This document shows positions 34,501 to 45,100 of a DNA stretch of 64,000 bases, one piece after another. The translations under genes were made by a program, and so were the position numbers. Origin of the DNA: Aricia agestis (lineage: Eukaryota; Arthropoda; Insecta; Lepidoptera; Lycaenidae); the NCBI RefSeq assembly GCF_905147365.1, contig NC_056420.1, positions 7,140,001 through 7,204,000 of the forward strand. Reading direction: 5' to 3'. The stretch's first letter is position 1; each line of letters starts with the position of its first letter. The notes beneath the pieces were generated by a model. The model saw nothing but the letters and a program-made list of their open reading frames with translations, made no database searches and was not told where the DNA came from.

Positions 34501-36939
34501 TTCATCTTGGAAAATGCTTGGTCCGCACACAATGGGTCGGCGGTCCGGACGCGGACCGCGGTCCGCCATTTGGTGACACCTGCTCTATAGGAATCCCTAG
34601 ACACCAATATTGTTTTTCGACACGTTAGCTTCGGCTTTATGTTGTCTGATTTATTTGTAATTTGTTTTGTTAATTTTTTACATAGTTTTAAGATTAATTT
34701 TCAACCTAGAAATAACATTTCAATTGTCAGATGCCAAACAATAAAGATTTTCTTCAGCATTGATCAATAACATATTATTATTTTCATTTTGATCATATTC
34801 ATAAATAGTTACATTACAGCAATGTTCATAGTTCACCACAGAAACTCATTTTTATTATATTACTTTCAGGTTTCAAAATGCTGCAAAAGCTGGGATGGAA
34901 CGAAGGACAGGGCTTAGGGGTGGAAGGAACGGGTATTGTTGAACCCATTAACAAGTGAGTTATGAGTTATGAGTATACTTTTCAAATCTCTGTCTGTCTG
35001 CCTGTCATTATTATTAATCTAGTTAATGGCCCACTGTACATTCTTACCCAATTCTATTCTGTCTATGCATATAAATGCTCAAACTACTTTTTTTTCTCTC
35101 TGGATAGTAAAGGCAACTTTTTTCTACTGTTATTAATGAATGTGTACTCTGTAACTATCCTCTAATAAGGCTAATATAGAAAAATGATAATGTAAAATTG
35201 CTATATTATCTAAATATTTATAATATTTTTTGCATGCTTCAAAAGCAGAGTGTTTGATACTGTATATAACTATAAGATCTTTGTAAACAACATTCTTTGC
35301 AAATAAATGATGATTATGATTAAAAACTGCCAAACTGATTTTATTAGGTAGATACGTTGGTCCAATAAAAGGAATATTGTAAGGTTCGCCCTATAAATAA
35401 ATGTCTTCCAAAGTAGAGAACACTTAAGAGTAACCTTTTCAACGCTGCTACTTTTACAGTAAAGTCTATGTAGTAAAATATGATGTGTATTTCAGAGCCA
35501 ACCAGCCCGTAGCCAATATGGGTTTAGGAGCGAAAGCAGACATCGTGTCTTCAGAAGACGATGAGTTCGACGCGTACCGGAAACGGATGATGCTCGCGTA
35601 CAGATTCCGACCTAACCCACTGGTATATTATTAAACAAGCACATAAACCACCTTACTACTAAAAATATTTATATAGTGAACAACTATACATGATCTGCTT
35701 GTTTCATGCCCAGTTTCTGAGAATTTTTGACAGGAGTTTATCTTCTCACTATAGTCAAAATGAAATAAAATGTCAGCAGCGGTCATTGCCCTTTTTAGTC
35801 TAGAAGCTTTATAAAAAATGCTTGCACTGTATTCAGTTAACTTGAGAAAATATTTAACTCTTATATAGACAGACTGTTATAGATTCATCAGAACACCTCT
35901 TGGTAACCCTAAGAATGATAATTTCAACTTTGTATGAGTACTTAGTTCTCACCGAGTATGCAAACTACGGTATCGCCCTTAGCGGGCGCTTTTTAGCGGC
36001 ATCTAGACCTATTTATTTATTTAAATTAAGGACACCAAACAGTACATGCATTAAAACCTAGTTAAACACAATAATAGTATTTAGTACCGATGCATGTACC
36101 TTAACAGGCGACACAGCAAAAGACCTACCTAATAGACCTACAATAATTATATTAAACAATACCACGTATTGCCTAATAGCTTTGTCCACACTGTGCCTTT
36201 TTTGTTCATTAAGGGCATGCGTTATAGCACTTATAGCGCAGTCAACATCACACGTGAGGCATGCCCGCGACGTTATGACACTTTTCTTTCCAACGTGGGT
36301 GGATTTTGACGCATGCAATTATTGAATATGCCAAACGAAAGTTGAATAAAAAGATGATGACGAAAATTGAAGATTGTTGAAGAATTGAAATTGCATAGTG
36401 TAGACATAGCTAATGCTATTGACCGTCTAGGGTTAATATTGAACTTTGCGCGCCTTCAATCTAATTGTCAAATAATATTGACAATAAAATTGCTCGTTAG
36501 GCGGCCGGTTATACTAGAAACATCTGTCACTTCATTGTCAAATTCATAAATCAATCACGATTTGTATAGAAAACGATGAAATATGACAAGTTTTTTGACA
36601 GGGGGTCAATGACTGCTACGGACAGGATTCGGCAATGCGAGAATAGCGCTGTTTATTGGTTCACTTTTTGACGTTAGCCAATTGAAAGCGACGGTGAATA
36701 AAACTCCTATCAAATAACTCAGAAACTAGGCGCTATTCCGGCACATTCGAATAATAATTGATGAAATATCATATTCTCTATCTCTTCCGCTCTCATCTAT
36801 AAAAGATAAAGAGAAGACGTGATGAGACTAGTAGCAATTTGACCTAAAAAATGTAATAAAGTTTATTGCAAAATATTTGTTGTGTGTAATATTATTGTTG
36901 TTTTGATTTCAGAACAATCCAAGGCGACCGTACTATTGA
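25508..36939 (+). CDS. SUGP1: SUGP1 (SF4), SURP and G-patch domain splicing factor, complete
   Basis: Known role: a nuclear U2 snRNP-associated factor that works with SF3B1 in branch-site recognition; its G-patch partners DEAH helicase DHX15. Thirteen exons: 25508-25671, 26003-26275, 26432-27759, 28098-28200, 28805-28981, 29695-29861, 30835-31001, 32107-32213, 33176-33286, 33699-33787, 34870-34954, 35496-35622, 36913-36939. All phases agree; the total is 974 codons plus TGA. In order: charged N-terminus (QEQIIEKKKMEIQAKLE), NDGSF motif, Met/Gly/Pro repeats (about 200-580), one SURP (about 589-645), KRKSRW (about 715), a conserved acidic stretch (YDSDEDTAEGTWEHK), G-patch (about 895-935), and the hallmark end NPLNNPRRPYY. 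Human SUGP1, from memory, has two SURP domains and is shorter. The ATG is chosen because the following residues match the family N-terminus. The acceptor at 30835 is weak; 9 bases upstream is an in-frame alternative. Confidence 0.93.
26432..27759 (+). CDS. SUGP1: SUGP1 exon 3: Met/Gly/Pro-rich low-complexity insertion
   Basis: A single 1328-bp exon encodes about residues 146-588. It starts with an Arg/Ser/Asp-rich segment, then runs through tandem PMGPGPMGPG-type repeats (roughly 26703-26990). Next come NMGPGNSNMPP-type repeats (about 27060-27300), and then Pro/Phe/Asn/Gly repeats such as GPNGPNFGPN (about 27540-27640). The coding frame is unbroken and joins both neighbours in phase. The repeats are codon-imperfect, so they are not a recent slippage product. 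Long opposite-strand frames here (up to 198 codons) are shadows of the repeat. Confidence 0.9.
28098..28981 (+). CDS. SUGP1: SUGP1 exons 4-5: SURP domain
   Basis: Exon 28098-28200 reads TFQSIHRAASEVASNGDHWE and on to NSQDQSLW. Exon 28805-28981 continues FLHNTNSNEYEMYRDLVSKI. This is the SURP pattern (helix with A..VA.NG..(W/F)E, then FL...N....Y...(V/L)). The linker codon TG|G (Trp) is split across the intron. Exon 5 ends in an acidic stretch (EFSLEDDDSND). SURP domains mediate protein contacts among U2-associated splicing factors. Confidence 0.88.
29022..29345. mobile_element. Tigger/pogo-like element interrupted by a MITE
   Basis: The ends CAGTAGAAACTCAATTATCC and GGTTAATCGAGTACCTACTG resemble pogo/Tigger inverted repeats (CAGT..A.CTC.ATTATCCGG, from memory), with TA on both sides. 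Inside, CGGCCCTCGGTTATGCGGAT and TATCCGGTTTTTCGATTATG repeat the theme. A second element (29205-29319) sits within it. It lies in the SUGP1 intron after exon 5. Confidence 0.8.
29205..29319. mobile_element. MITE of the AGGGCCTGTTTCACCACTTC family, nested
   Basis: It begins AGGGCCTGTTGGCTGTTTCA and ends AGGAAGTGGTGAAACAGGCCCT, flanked by TA on each side. It is inserted in the Tigger-like element. Sister copies lie at 29561-29677 and 47577-47717; a left half lies at about 46299-46368. Confidence 0.82.
29561..29677. mobile_element. MITE 17 bp upstream of SUGP1 exon 6
   Basis: It begins AGGGCCTGTTTCACCACTTC and ends GGAAGTGGTGAAACAGCCCCT, with TA both sides. Only 17 bases (29678-29694, TAATCTAATATTTTCAG) separate it from the exon 6 acceptor. 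The branch point therefore lies either inside the element's end or abnormally close to the AG. Confidence 0.85.
29695..29861 (+). CDS. SUGP1: SUGP1 exon 6: ULM-like KRKSRW motif and NAGNAG acceptor
   Basis: The exon reads ..SYQQTQFNLKREASSQSDEE, then RKKRKSRWGDDPP. The basic run followed by Trp matches the UHM-ligand motif found in SF3B1 and SF1, and the same place in human SUGP1 has KRKRKSRWG. The exon begins at a tandem acceptor, TTTTCAGCAG, so splicing can keep or drop one codon (Asn-Ser-Tyr or Asn-Tyr). It ends in a Pro-rich run. Confidence 0.85.
30257..30368. repeat. GC-rich inverted repeat in SUGP1 intron
   Basis: ATGCCCGGGCCGCAC at the left mirrors GTGCGGCCGCGGCAT at the right. Inner parts also mirror (AGTGCTTCGTGCT / AGCACGAAGCTTCGT; ACGATA / TATCGT). 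It is probably a MITE. Confidence 0.65.
31077..31320. repeat. Inverted-repeat MITE related to the insert at 15442
   Basis: The ends TACACTGGACAGGC and GCCTGTCCAGTGTA mirror each other. Shared internal phrases with the 15442-15771 element include GCGCCAATATGGCG and TTTTTTGTGCC.ATTTGAAGCG. It lies in the SUGP1 intron after exon 7. Confidence 0.65.
31793..32047. mobile_element. hAT-like MITE near SUGP1 exon 8
   Basis: It begins CAGTGGTCCCCAACCTTTTT and ends GGGTTGGGGATAGCTG. The same family lies at 59619-59851. It ends 59 bp upstream of the exon 8 acceptor. The matching target duplication is not clear here. Confidence 0.75.
32389..32718. mobile_element. hAT-like nonautonomous element with 8-bp duplication
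   Basis: The element (32397-32710) has ends TAGGCTGCCATC and GATGGCAGCCCTA and is flanked on both sides by CCCATAAG (32389-32396, 32711-32718). A sister copy lies at 45355-45719. Both contain GACATTTGGCCGAAATGTGG. It lies in the SUGP1 intron after exon 8. Confidence 0.87.
33176..35622 (+). CDS. SUGP1: SUGP1 exons 9-12: conserved linker and G-patch
   Basis: Exon 9 gives LRAKEMNATEKWADELTKQA and HHIGDFLPPEELKK. Exon 10 gives FMEKYSAVKGGKEPDLSDYK. Exon 11 (34870-34954) carries the G-patch core GFKMLQKLGWNEGQGLGVEG, which fits the consensus G..(M/L)L.K.GW..G.GLG...G exactly. Exon 12 gives NMGLGAKAD and the family signature DAYRKRMMLAYRFRPNPL. G-patch motifs of this type recruit and activate DEAH-box helicases. 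The introns hold transposon fragments, including 34271-34582. Confidence 0.92.
34263..34590. mobile_element. hAT-like MITE with perfect 8-bp duplication
   Basis: The element 34271-34582 starts CAGGGATCACCAATTAGTTT and ends AAATGGTGACACCTG-like (GCCATTTGGTGACACCTG). CTCTATAG flanks both sides (34263-34270, 34583-34590). Its inside is the reverse of the 6341 element. Confidence 0.88.
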
Positions 36940-37321
36940 AGATTTAGAGATTCGGAAGAATTGGATAAAATTAGATATTGCATTAAAACTTAAGTCATGA
37001 AGTAAGTAAGTGTTTGTGTATGAAATGTCCGAAGCAATTTTAATGCTTATCCTTTTACAGACAAAGATAATAGATAAAAGATAAGATATAATAATGATTG
37101 TAATATAGAATATAATGGATAATAATAACGTAATGGATAATCATAACCTAATGAAAGTCCGTCACGCCGAATAGAAATATGTAATAGTAAACACGTTTTT
37201 CATAGTGTTGTAAATTCTAAACTTAAATAAGCGATTAAAAAGTGTATACTGAATGTCTGAAAATATTATATAAAAAAATTAAGTCTTGTCAGACTAGTAA
37301 ACTTTACGTACTGAGTAGGAA

Positions 37322-37469
37322 TCTATATATATAAAAATGGATTTTCAATTGTGTTAGTAACGCTAAAACTCGAAAACGGCTGAACGGATTGGGCTAATTT
37401 TAGTCTTAAAATATTCGTAGAAGTCCAGGGAAGGTTTTAAAGTGACACGAAGTTCATCAGGACAGCTAG
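37322..37469 (+). mobile_element. Short Helitron-like element
   Basis: It starts TCTATATATATAAAAATGGA and ends GGACAGCTAG, and sits between an A and a T, the usual Helitron context (5' TC, 3' CTAG, A/T target). The interior reads GTGTTAGTAACGCTA..CTCGA. The copies at about 48042-48179 and 24000-24105 share the 3' end. Confidence 0.55.
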
Positions 37470-37865
37470 TTGAGAATATAATATTATGCATAAAATTAAT
37501 TTCGATAAAAAAAATCGATTTTAAAAAGCGGCATTGCTTGCTTGTATTTTTTAAACCGTTTAACCGATTTCAATGCTATGAAAATCAAAACATAAAGTAT
37601 TTTTTTGTAAAAAAATACCCGCTGTTACCACCAAATAGATGTTATAATATTTTATGAGTAACATGGAGTGTGGTTTGTAGATGTAAAAACGTTTGAGTAT
37701 TGTATACTGTATGTCTGTATACTTCCATTTTGTATTATAGTGTAATTTTAAGTTGTTATTTACAATAAAAATATATTGTATAAGTAAATGATGTCGTTTT
37801 ATTTAATTTTTGATAATAACTTTGGGAATGACTTGATATTGAATAAAATATGTTCCTTTCTTCTA

Positions 37866-37980
37866 TAAAAGGCCGGCAACGCACCTGCAGCTCTTCTGAT
37901 GTTGCGAGTGTCCATGGGCGACGGTAGTTGCTTTCCATCAGGTGACCCGTTTGCTCGTTTGCCCGTATTTTATAAAAAAA
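37866..37980 (+). mobile_element. SINE 3' fragment
   Basis: AAAGGCCGGCAACGCACCTG to TCAGGTGACCCGTTTGCTCG and an A-rich tail. It is a 5'-truncated copy of the SINE at 45805-46132. Confidence 0.8.
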
Positions 37981-38657
37981 ACGTCTGTAGAACTTGATTT
38001 TGCCGCACTTTATTTTTAACAGTCCTACTTATGACAAAATATGTAAAGAAACAATACTGACGTTTGTTTTTTCCCATTTTGGGTTCACAGTTTTATGAAA
38101 CTGAAAGCCAATTACACCAGTATAATAGATACTGATGAGTGATGATGATTTTAATTGGAACAAGTCAATTATTTTGTTAAATCTTACGCCTTTAGTACAC
38201 TGACGCTGCAAAACTCGAAACAACTGCGAAACTAGTAATAGAGCGAGATGCAATATAACGCATTGTCGTGTGGCAGATGAGACAGTAAATCGGTTCGCCG
38301 ATGTTGCGCGGTTCGCATCGTCAATGTACCAACGGCGTTAATATGACTTAGTAAATATAGTGGAAATAGTGCATAAAGATCATGTTTTATTAATGTTAAA
38401 CATGAATTTCCACAAACAACCTTCGGTACAATCAATCAATGAAGAACGAGACAATATAATATATACTGAATACAACATGATAATTAATGATTAACTTTAA
38501 TCCAACTATTTGGGTTTCTGTTCGAAATTACCTACTTAAAACTAAGAACGGGTGTACCACAATTCACTCCACCACCACTCAAATCAATAAGACTTAACCG
38601 ATTCAATGCAGCGCACATTTTTGAAGACTTTCAGTCGTGGCGGCATACAATTTTCTC

Positions 38658-38714
38658 GTGACACGTTAGCCGTGTCATACGCAATAGAAGTAGATGACAC
38701 GGCTACCGTGTCAC
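38658..38714. repeat. Hairpin of two palindromic arms upstream of the unknown gene
   Basis: GTGACACGTTAGCCGTGTCAT (as 38658-38678) faces ATGACACGGCTACCGTGTCAC (38694-38714): 21 bases with one mismatch and a 15-base loop. Each arm is itself a near-palindrome (GTGACACG..CGTGTCA), so one strand can fold in two ways. It lies about 300 bases before the start codon at 39012. Confidence 0.75.
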
Positions 38715-39011
38715 CCGCCACGTTCAAAAAGGTTTTTTTTTTGTTTTTACGCTTGTATTAAAAGTGGTACACCGTACACCGCGATCCTAACATGTCTTAT
38801 ACAATCCGACAATTCAACTAAGTAATCATTGAAATAATGACCATATTAAACCGGTATCATTCCGATATTTCACTTGAAAATTGACTAAAATGTCTCAATT
38901 GGTGGGACGATGACTCAAATATTTGAATGCGACATCCCAAACTAATTTTAGAAATCAGTGACACTGTCTGCTAACATTCGTCTAGTGCGCTGTGATTTTT
39001 GTTTAGTGAAA

Positions 39012-39130
39012 ATGTTAAAAACAAACGTTTCTAAGAGTGTTAGTTCTTTCCAAGTGTATCATGTCGCTTCTAGCAGCAGTAGTGGTAGCTCATCGAGCTC
39101 AGAAGAAGTATACGATACGCCACTTAAAAG
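39012..39130 (+). CDS. Unidentified gene, exon 1 (start codon, Ser-rich)
   Basis: The exon reads MLKTNVSKSVSSFQVYHVAS, then a Ser/Gly run, then EEVYDTPLKR. It ends AG|GTAAATA with two bases of a codon, in phase with the exon at 43787. It is too short (39 codons) to stand out by length alone. The support is the clean donor, the phase match and the absence of similar sequence elsewhere in the window. Confidence 0.55.
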
Positions 39131-42100
39131 GTAAATACTAACACTAATTGTACTCGTATAATATAACCTCTTTAGTCGGTTAAAAAGTAGTTTATCTAAA
39201 GTTGAGAAGGCTAGACAATAATATGGCTGATGCATGAATCATGGTTATGAATGATGAATGATGATTTTATACGTAATAATAACTCATTGACCATTGTTTA
39301 CCCATAGATGGCGCAAACATTTAGGTTTGGCGCCTTAGCAACTGCCAACTAGATTATAGTAAATGGCAGAATACGGTACTGATAACTGATGCTAAATATA
39401 CTTATTTATAGAAGAGAAAGTACTTACTATTAAGTACTAGTTTCGCTAATCAGTAATCACTCCGGGGTAGGTTAGTTAAGTAGGTACTTAAGTCGCTATT
39501 TCAATTCTTATGTCTTTGGCGTAGGTACAGATAAGAAATAAAATGTTTAGCGGATAAACTCCTAATGGCAGTAAGTATTTTCGAACTCCCTACTACAACA
39601 GTGTCTGACCACAATAGACAGATCACAGAACGACAGATTAATGATTATGTTTTTGGATCTCTCCCCGCCTAAGATCGTAGCACCTCCATCGTGATTCGTG
39701 GGCATCGCAGACACAATAGACTTTCAATAATTCTTATGCGGCAGCCTGCTGCCGCTTGGAGATTGATGGGTAATTATTAATATAACTATACAGTACCTAC
39801 CTATACACTACAGTAGGTACATGGTGTTTGAAGCTCTACGTCTACCTGTTGAGAACTGGCCTAAGTACATTATATTGTACTGTTTAATACAGTAAGTACT
39901 ATACAAAAGTATTTGAAAGCAAAACTAGATATACTTAGTATAAACAAAACGGTACCACACGTGTATGTATGCAAAAGTGAATGTGTTAATTTCGTCACGA
40001 CCTTGTCCTCTATGCATATTTAAATCAATGTCTTGCTATAAGTACCGTGTGCGTTATGAAACATTATATCATCAATTACTTATAAAAATACCCAACAGAA
40101 GTGGTAATAGGAAAAATGTAACTGTTAAGACGTATTGATTATAATAAAGTCGACTAGTCTTCGATACATTTCAGTTACTTGCAGCCAAAAATTTTGTTAT
40201 TTATAAATAGGCGTTATATTTTGTCATTTGTCACTGTCTGGCAAGTGGCAAGTCACTTTCAAAACGTAATTACAATTCACACAACGACAATACCGTTATA
40301 AAACTATGTATAACGTTTACATACTATACCTACCTACACACTACATGACTACACGATATGATGATTGACGATAATATGTCAGTCATCTGGTACAATCTGC
40401 GATTCGATTGAAGGACTAGCGCAAAGCGCGCGAAGGACTCTCAAAAGTCTCAAACTTATTTTGTCTTTAACTGCCCACTTTGTAAGCAAATTACGTTTTA
40501 GCGCCCCCCTTGTTTCAATTTTAAATGCATCCAGATGAAATAGATCACCTCCCCAAGCCTCTACACAACGCCCCCATTTTTTTTCTGGGTCCCACCCGTT
40601 AGACCTCCAGCGCCCTCAAGGGGGCGTTATCGCCCACTTTGGGAAAGACTGGACTAGCGCATTGGTTGAATGACACTATTTTATTGAATGACTGCGACAG
40701 ATATAGCTACATTATACAGGGTGTAACAAAAATGAGTGATAATACTTTAGGGTGTGTACAAGGAACACGTACACACCCTAAAGTATTATCACTTATTTTT
40801 GTTACACACTGTATATTAATTATTAGTAAGGGTGCGAAAATGTAATCCTTTAATAAGTACATACTTACATTATTTTAGAAGCAAGCAAAATATGAGAAGA
40901 CCAATATCTCTTCATTTCCAAAGTAAACGAAGTTTATTTTTGTTATCACCCAACAGCAGTCTGCACTGCAGTTTATTTCTAGCTTAAAACGTTTTACTAT
41001 TACGTACAGTCATTTGTAGATCCAAGCATTCTCGATTTCAGGGTTCCGTACTTAGAGCCAAAAGGGCAAAATCCTGTATTGTAGGCTAGACTAGCCACGG
41101 CATCAGGCCGTATGAAACAATGCAGGGGGGCTGAAGAAGTCACAACTCACAAGAGACGTGCCCTTTGCCCATGCATGGTTCCGCCAAGAATATAGAGACT
41201 AGAGAACGATATCAATGATTTTTTGTAGGTCATGTAAAATCTGCAGCCTTCCTACGTATCGCTGGAAAGAACACAATTCTTCTCAAAAATGCTAGCCTTT
41301 ACTCATCCATGCAACAATATATTTTATATATAATAATAATAATAATAATATTAATAAATTCTTTATTTGCACACACAAAAGAAAAGATAAAAACACATAA
41401 AAGAGAAAAAAAAACAAAAGAAATAACAACAAAAAAAGTATAAAAAAAATACAAAATTGTGCAAAAAGGCGGTCTTACTGCTTTAAGCAGTTTCTTTCAG
41501 ACAACCGATATAAGGTAAAAGCACTAATGGCAGACGCTTTAAGGAAACATGGAACATTTGAATGTAGTAAAATATATATTTATTAAAATAAAGGATTGAT
41601 AAATTCTTCCATGTCTTCAGTAACTCTTACAAAATAAAACTATTATGATTATTCACTGACAAATCAATTAAAAAATAAATTATTGGTCTTTTTGTAAACT
41701 TAGTCATAACAACTAATAGATGACATCACAGAAAACGAACATCACTAACAGTAGACACCAATATGAACTAATAGTTGACATAGAACATTACATTACATTT
41801 AACATTTTTCCTATTATTAGGTCTTTATTTGCCGTTTTTTCAAAAGATTTCATTTACTTCATCATAGTAACTACATGTATATGAAATATTATGTTATGTT
41901 ATGTTAGCAATACCAATGTTCAGACTAGCCAAAATAAGCAAATCCTTTAAAGGCCAATGTATACGCCTATACAATAAAATCCCAGAAAATATTCAATATC
42001 TACCTTTAAACAAATTTAAAAAAGCAGTTAAAGAACGTTTGTGTGCTAAAGCGTATTATAAAGTCAATGATTTCTTTGAGGACAGCACACCTTGGGAATA

Positions 42101-45100
42101 GGGTGGCTCCATGCAGGTTACTTTTCTTTTAATTTTGTTACATAGCTGTAAGCCATAACATTGTAATTTTCCAATTTTTTTTGCAAAAGATGGCCCCGTG
42201 CGAGTTTCTTACGCCGGTTCTTCTCGGCGGGGTAGTTCCCGAACCGGTGGTAGGCAACGTAGTTTCTTCGTTCGACTTTTAAAAAGTGTATCATGATACC
42301 CATTTTGGATAAAAAGATATTTTATTTATTTATTTTATTTATTTATCCACGTTGTCTCCAGATTCTTTCCTTTTATATTTTTATTTTTCATATATTTTTT
42401 CCTAGCAAATTTATTTTCAGTATTTAGTCTCCATGCTTCTCTTGCCTCTTCTTTTTTCTTTTTTCAGCTCTCCTTTTTCTTCTTTTTACTGCTAAAAAAC
42501 TAAGGCAATCGATTTTTAGATCAGTACGAGGTCTAATATGTCCATTTTTAGGCACAGTAGTTCTAATTTGTTAGTTTGTTAATAGAATTATATTTTCAGA
42601 GAATAGTGATGATATTTGCAGTAGAATAAACTACAAAATAACTTTAGTATGTATTGCAAAATTATGATATGAGTTCCATGTCATCTATTAGGTTTTTTAC
42701 ATTTTCAAGAACTAATAGTAGACACCCTTTATATTGTTAGGGAAAATGGATAAAAAATCATAAATAAACATTAATTAGTGTATACAACATAACCATTAAT
42801 CTAATGAAATCAATAGAAATTACAAAAAATCAAATAAATGTATTCAAAACTTAGGTGCAAAATTTCGCCTTCCTTAACCTATTTGCTAAGAAATTGCCGA
42901 GCGCGTGTTGAGGTGGTCACATTATTTACAATAACTGATCCCATTTTAAAATTTTGTTTCCGAAGGCGTCCCTAATATATTTTTTCACGTCAACAGATAG
43001 CTTGAGAAGCTTATAAAATTTATAGCGTTGAGAAAAAATTAGAGTACTTAATTCTTATTTTTTTGGTATTTTTGTCGTAAATGTCATCTATTAGTTCCGA
43101 GTCTACTATTAGTGCTTTAACCTTATATACATAATACATATAAATTAAAATGTATTACACACTCGTTGCTAATCGTTTAGGTAGTTACTTCGCCTTTTAT
43201 TTTCTATAAGAGAAGCCCTAACAAAGCCGCCGGCCACTCAATTGCAATAAGTACATCGTCTAGCACCAAATAAAAAGTATGAATTGGATTCTTAAGAAAG
43301 CAAGAATTTGAAATCCTCATATAAAATTAGTTCATGTTCCTGCTTCATTTGCGATTACGACGGATGAAAACTTTCCATCCCAAATTCGTGGCTACCCTTA
43401 AAGAGCTCCAAGGCTTTAAATGAATATGTCAATGGGCGCTGCTGGTAAAGGAGAACTGTCAAAAATGACGTTTTTGTATGAAAACAGGCAACAGCGTTAG
43501 TTCCCTTTCTCACAACGTTCATTTAAAGCCTTGTCGAGCTGTAGGTAGTCGCTATTAATGCCTTACTCTCATAAAATAACTGATTCTCATTTTGATAACT
43601 GATGCTTTTCAGTGCCGGCTTTATCACTGTCAGCGCCCTTGGCAAAATTTGTTCGACGCCCAGGGTGCTGGTAGTGCTAAAAATAGGGTGTCTGCTGCGC
43701 CCCTTCGGCGCCCCATCTTATAGGGCCTCATGGGCGTCGCCCCCATAATACCGCTTCTGATGCTGTTCAACCGTTCTATTTCTCAGGTTCAACCGTCTCC
43801 TCCGGGCGTCAGTGGCCCGCCACTGGTCGTACTTCCGCCGCGACCGCCCCGGCCTCATACCTCGGGGGCGGTCGGTCTCCGATGCCGATATATCCTCCAT
43901 CGTCGATGCTGGTAAATACTCAATTACGAATGTAAAAAACACTGCACAGTATAATATTATGTACCTACATATTGTGATTGTTGTAAAATGTTTTGTCCGT
44001 GTCTGGCGAGTCACTAAGTCTACGTAGGTATCGGTTACGTAGTAACTATTTAGTATTTACTATTTAGCAATCTGTGGACTAAACAACATTACGTCTATTG
44101 CAGGGTGCAAAAAAAGTTAAAACTACTTAAGTGATAATACATTAGGGTGTGTACCGTGTATGTGTCCCTACAAGATGTTAGTGTAAACACCGTTATCCTT
44201 GAAACCATCAAATGAGCCCGTCAAAAATGAACAACTTTTTCTATGAGAACAATGCTTGGAACTCAAAAAAATCCGTCGTCATACAAATTGCCGATCCGGG
44301 CATCCTAGTATGAAGACGGCATTTTTTTTTGAGTTCCCAGCATTGTTCTCATGGAAAAAGTTGTTCATTTTGACGGTCTCATTTGATGGTTTCAAGGATT
44401 AGGATAACGGTGTTTACACTACACACTGTATACATAGAGCTCACTGTTAAAGTTGTAGCGCTGTAACCAATGATATTCTATGTTACTAACGTAACTAGAT
44501 TGGAAGTTTACGGTAGCAACGCGTTGCCACTTCGAAGATGCCTGCAGGCATATCTCACATACATAATGACATAACGAATATATGACTTGACATTGTCTTT
44601 TGAACAAAAAAGTGGAAACGCATTTCTGAGAATCTTTTGTAAGACATTGCTACTCTAGTATTTTAGAAACTCATTGGCTGCAACAGTAACTTTTTTTAGT
44701 ATGGACCAATTCATGACGCAAAGTAGCAGATGCAGAATAGGTTGAACAAGTGGAAGCTACTTTTGTATTGTGAAAAAAATATACGTTAATTAATATTCTA
44801 TACATAACTAGTTTAGGTATAGTATGTTCTTGGCCACAGTAAAAATCTGCCAAAAGTGAAGTGGCAGGTGAGCTGAGGAGGCTGTGTAGGCGCTGCGGTG
44901 CTGGCCTCAAGCCAAATAAATTCCTCTTCAAGTAAAAGCCAAATGTATTTTGTGTAGAGACTAGAGACCTCAAAAAGATTGCAGTAACTAAATCCATACT
45001 AATATTATAATTTATGCGAATGTGGGTCTGTCTGTTACCTCTTCACGCCCAAACCGCTGAACATGGTAAAAAAGAATAAAGATAAGTACTTTAAGTCCCG

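Larger units (their letters stand above)
36940..39011. other. Intergenic: SUGP1 3' flank and promoter region of the next gene
   Basis: No exon is seen. Contents are a Helitron-like element (37322-37469), a SINE tail (37866-37980) and a strong hairpin (38658-38714). Possible SUGP1 poly(A) signals are not distinct. The last about 350 bases before 39012 presumably include the promoter of the unknown gene. Confidence 0.5.

Noticed and set aside
36058..36318. 86-codon minus-strand frame
   Set aside because: No motif. Composition and neighbouring ATTT-rich sequence suggest a retroelement tail.
43718..44014. 98-codon minus-strand frame
   Set aside because: It is antisense to the GC-rich exon 43787-43911 and extends into a transposon remnant.
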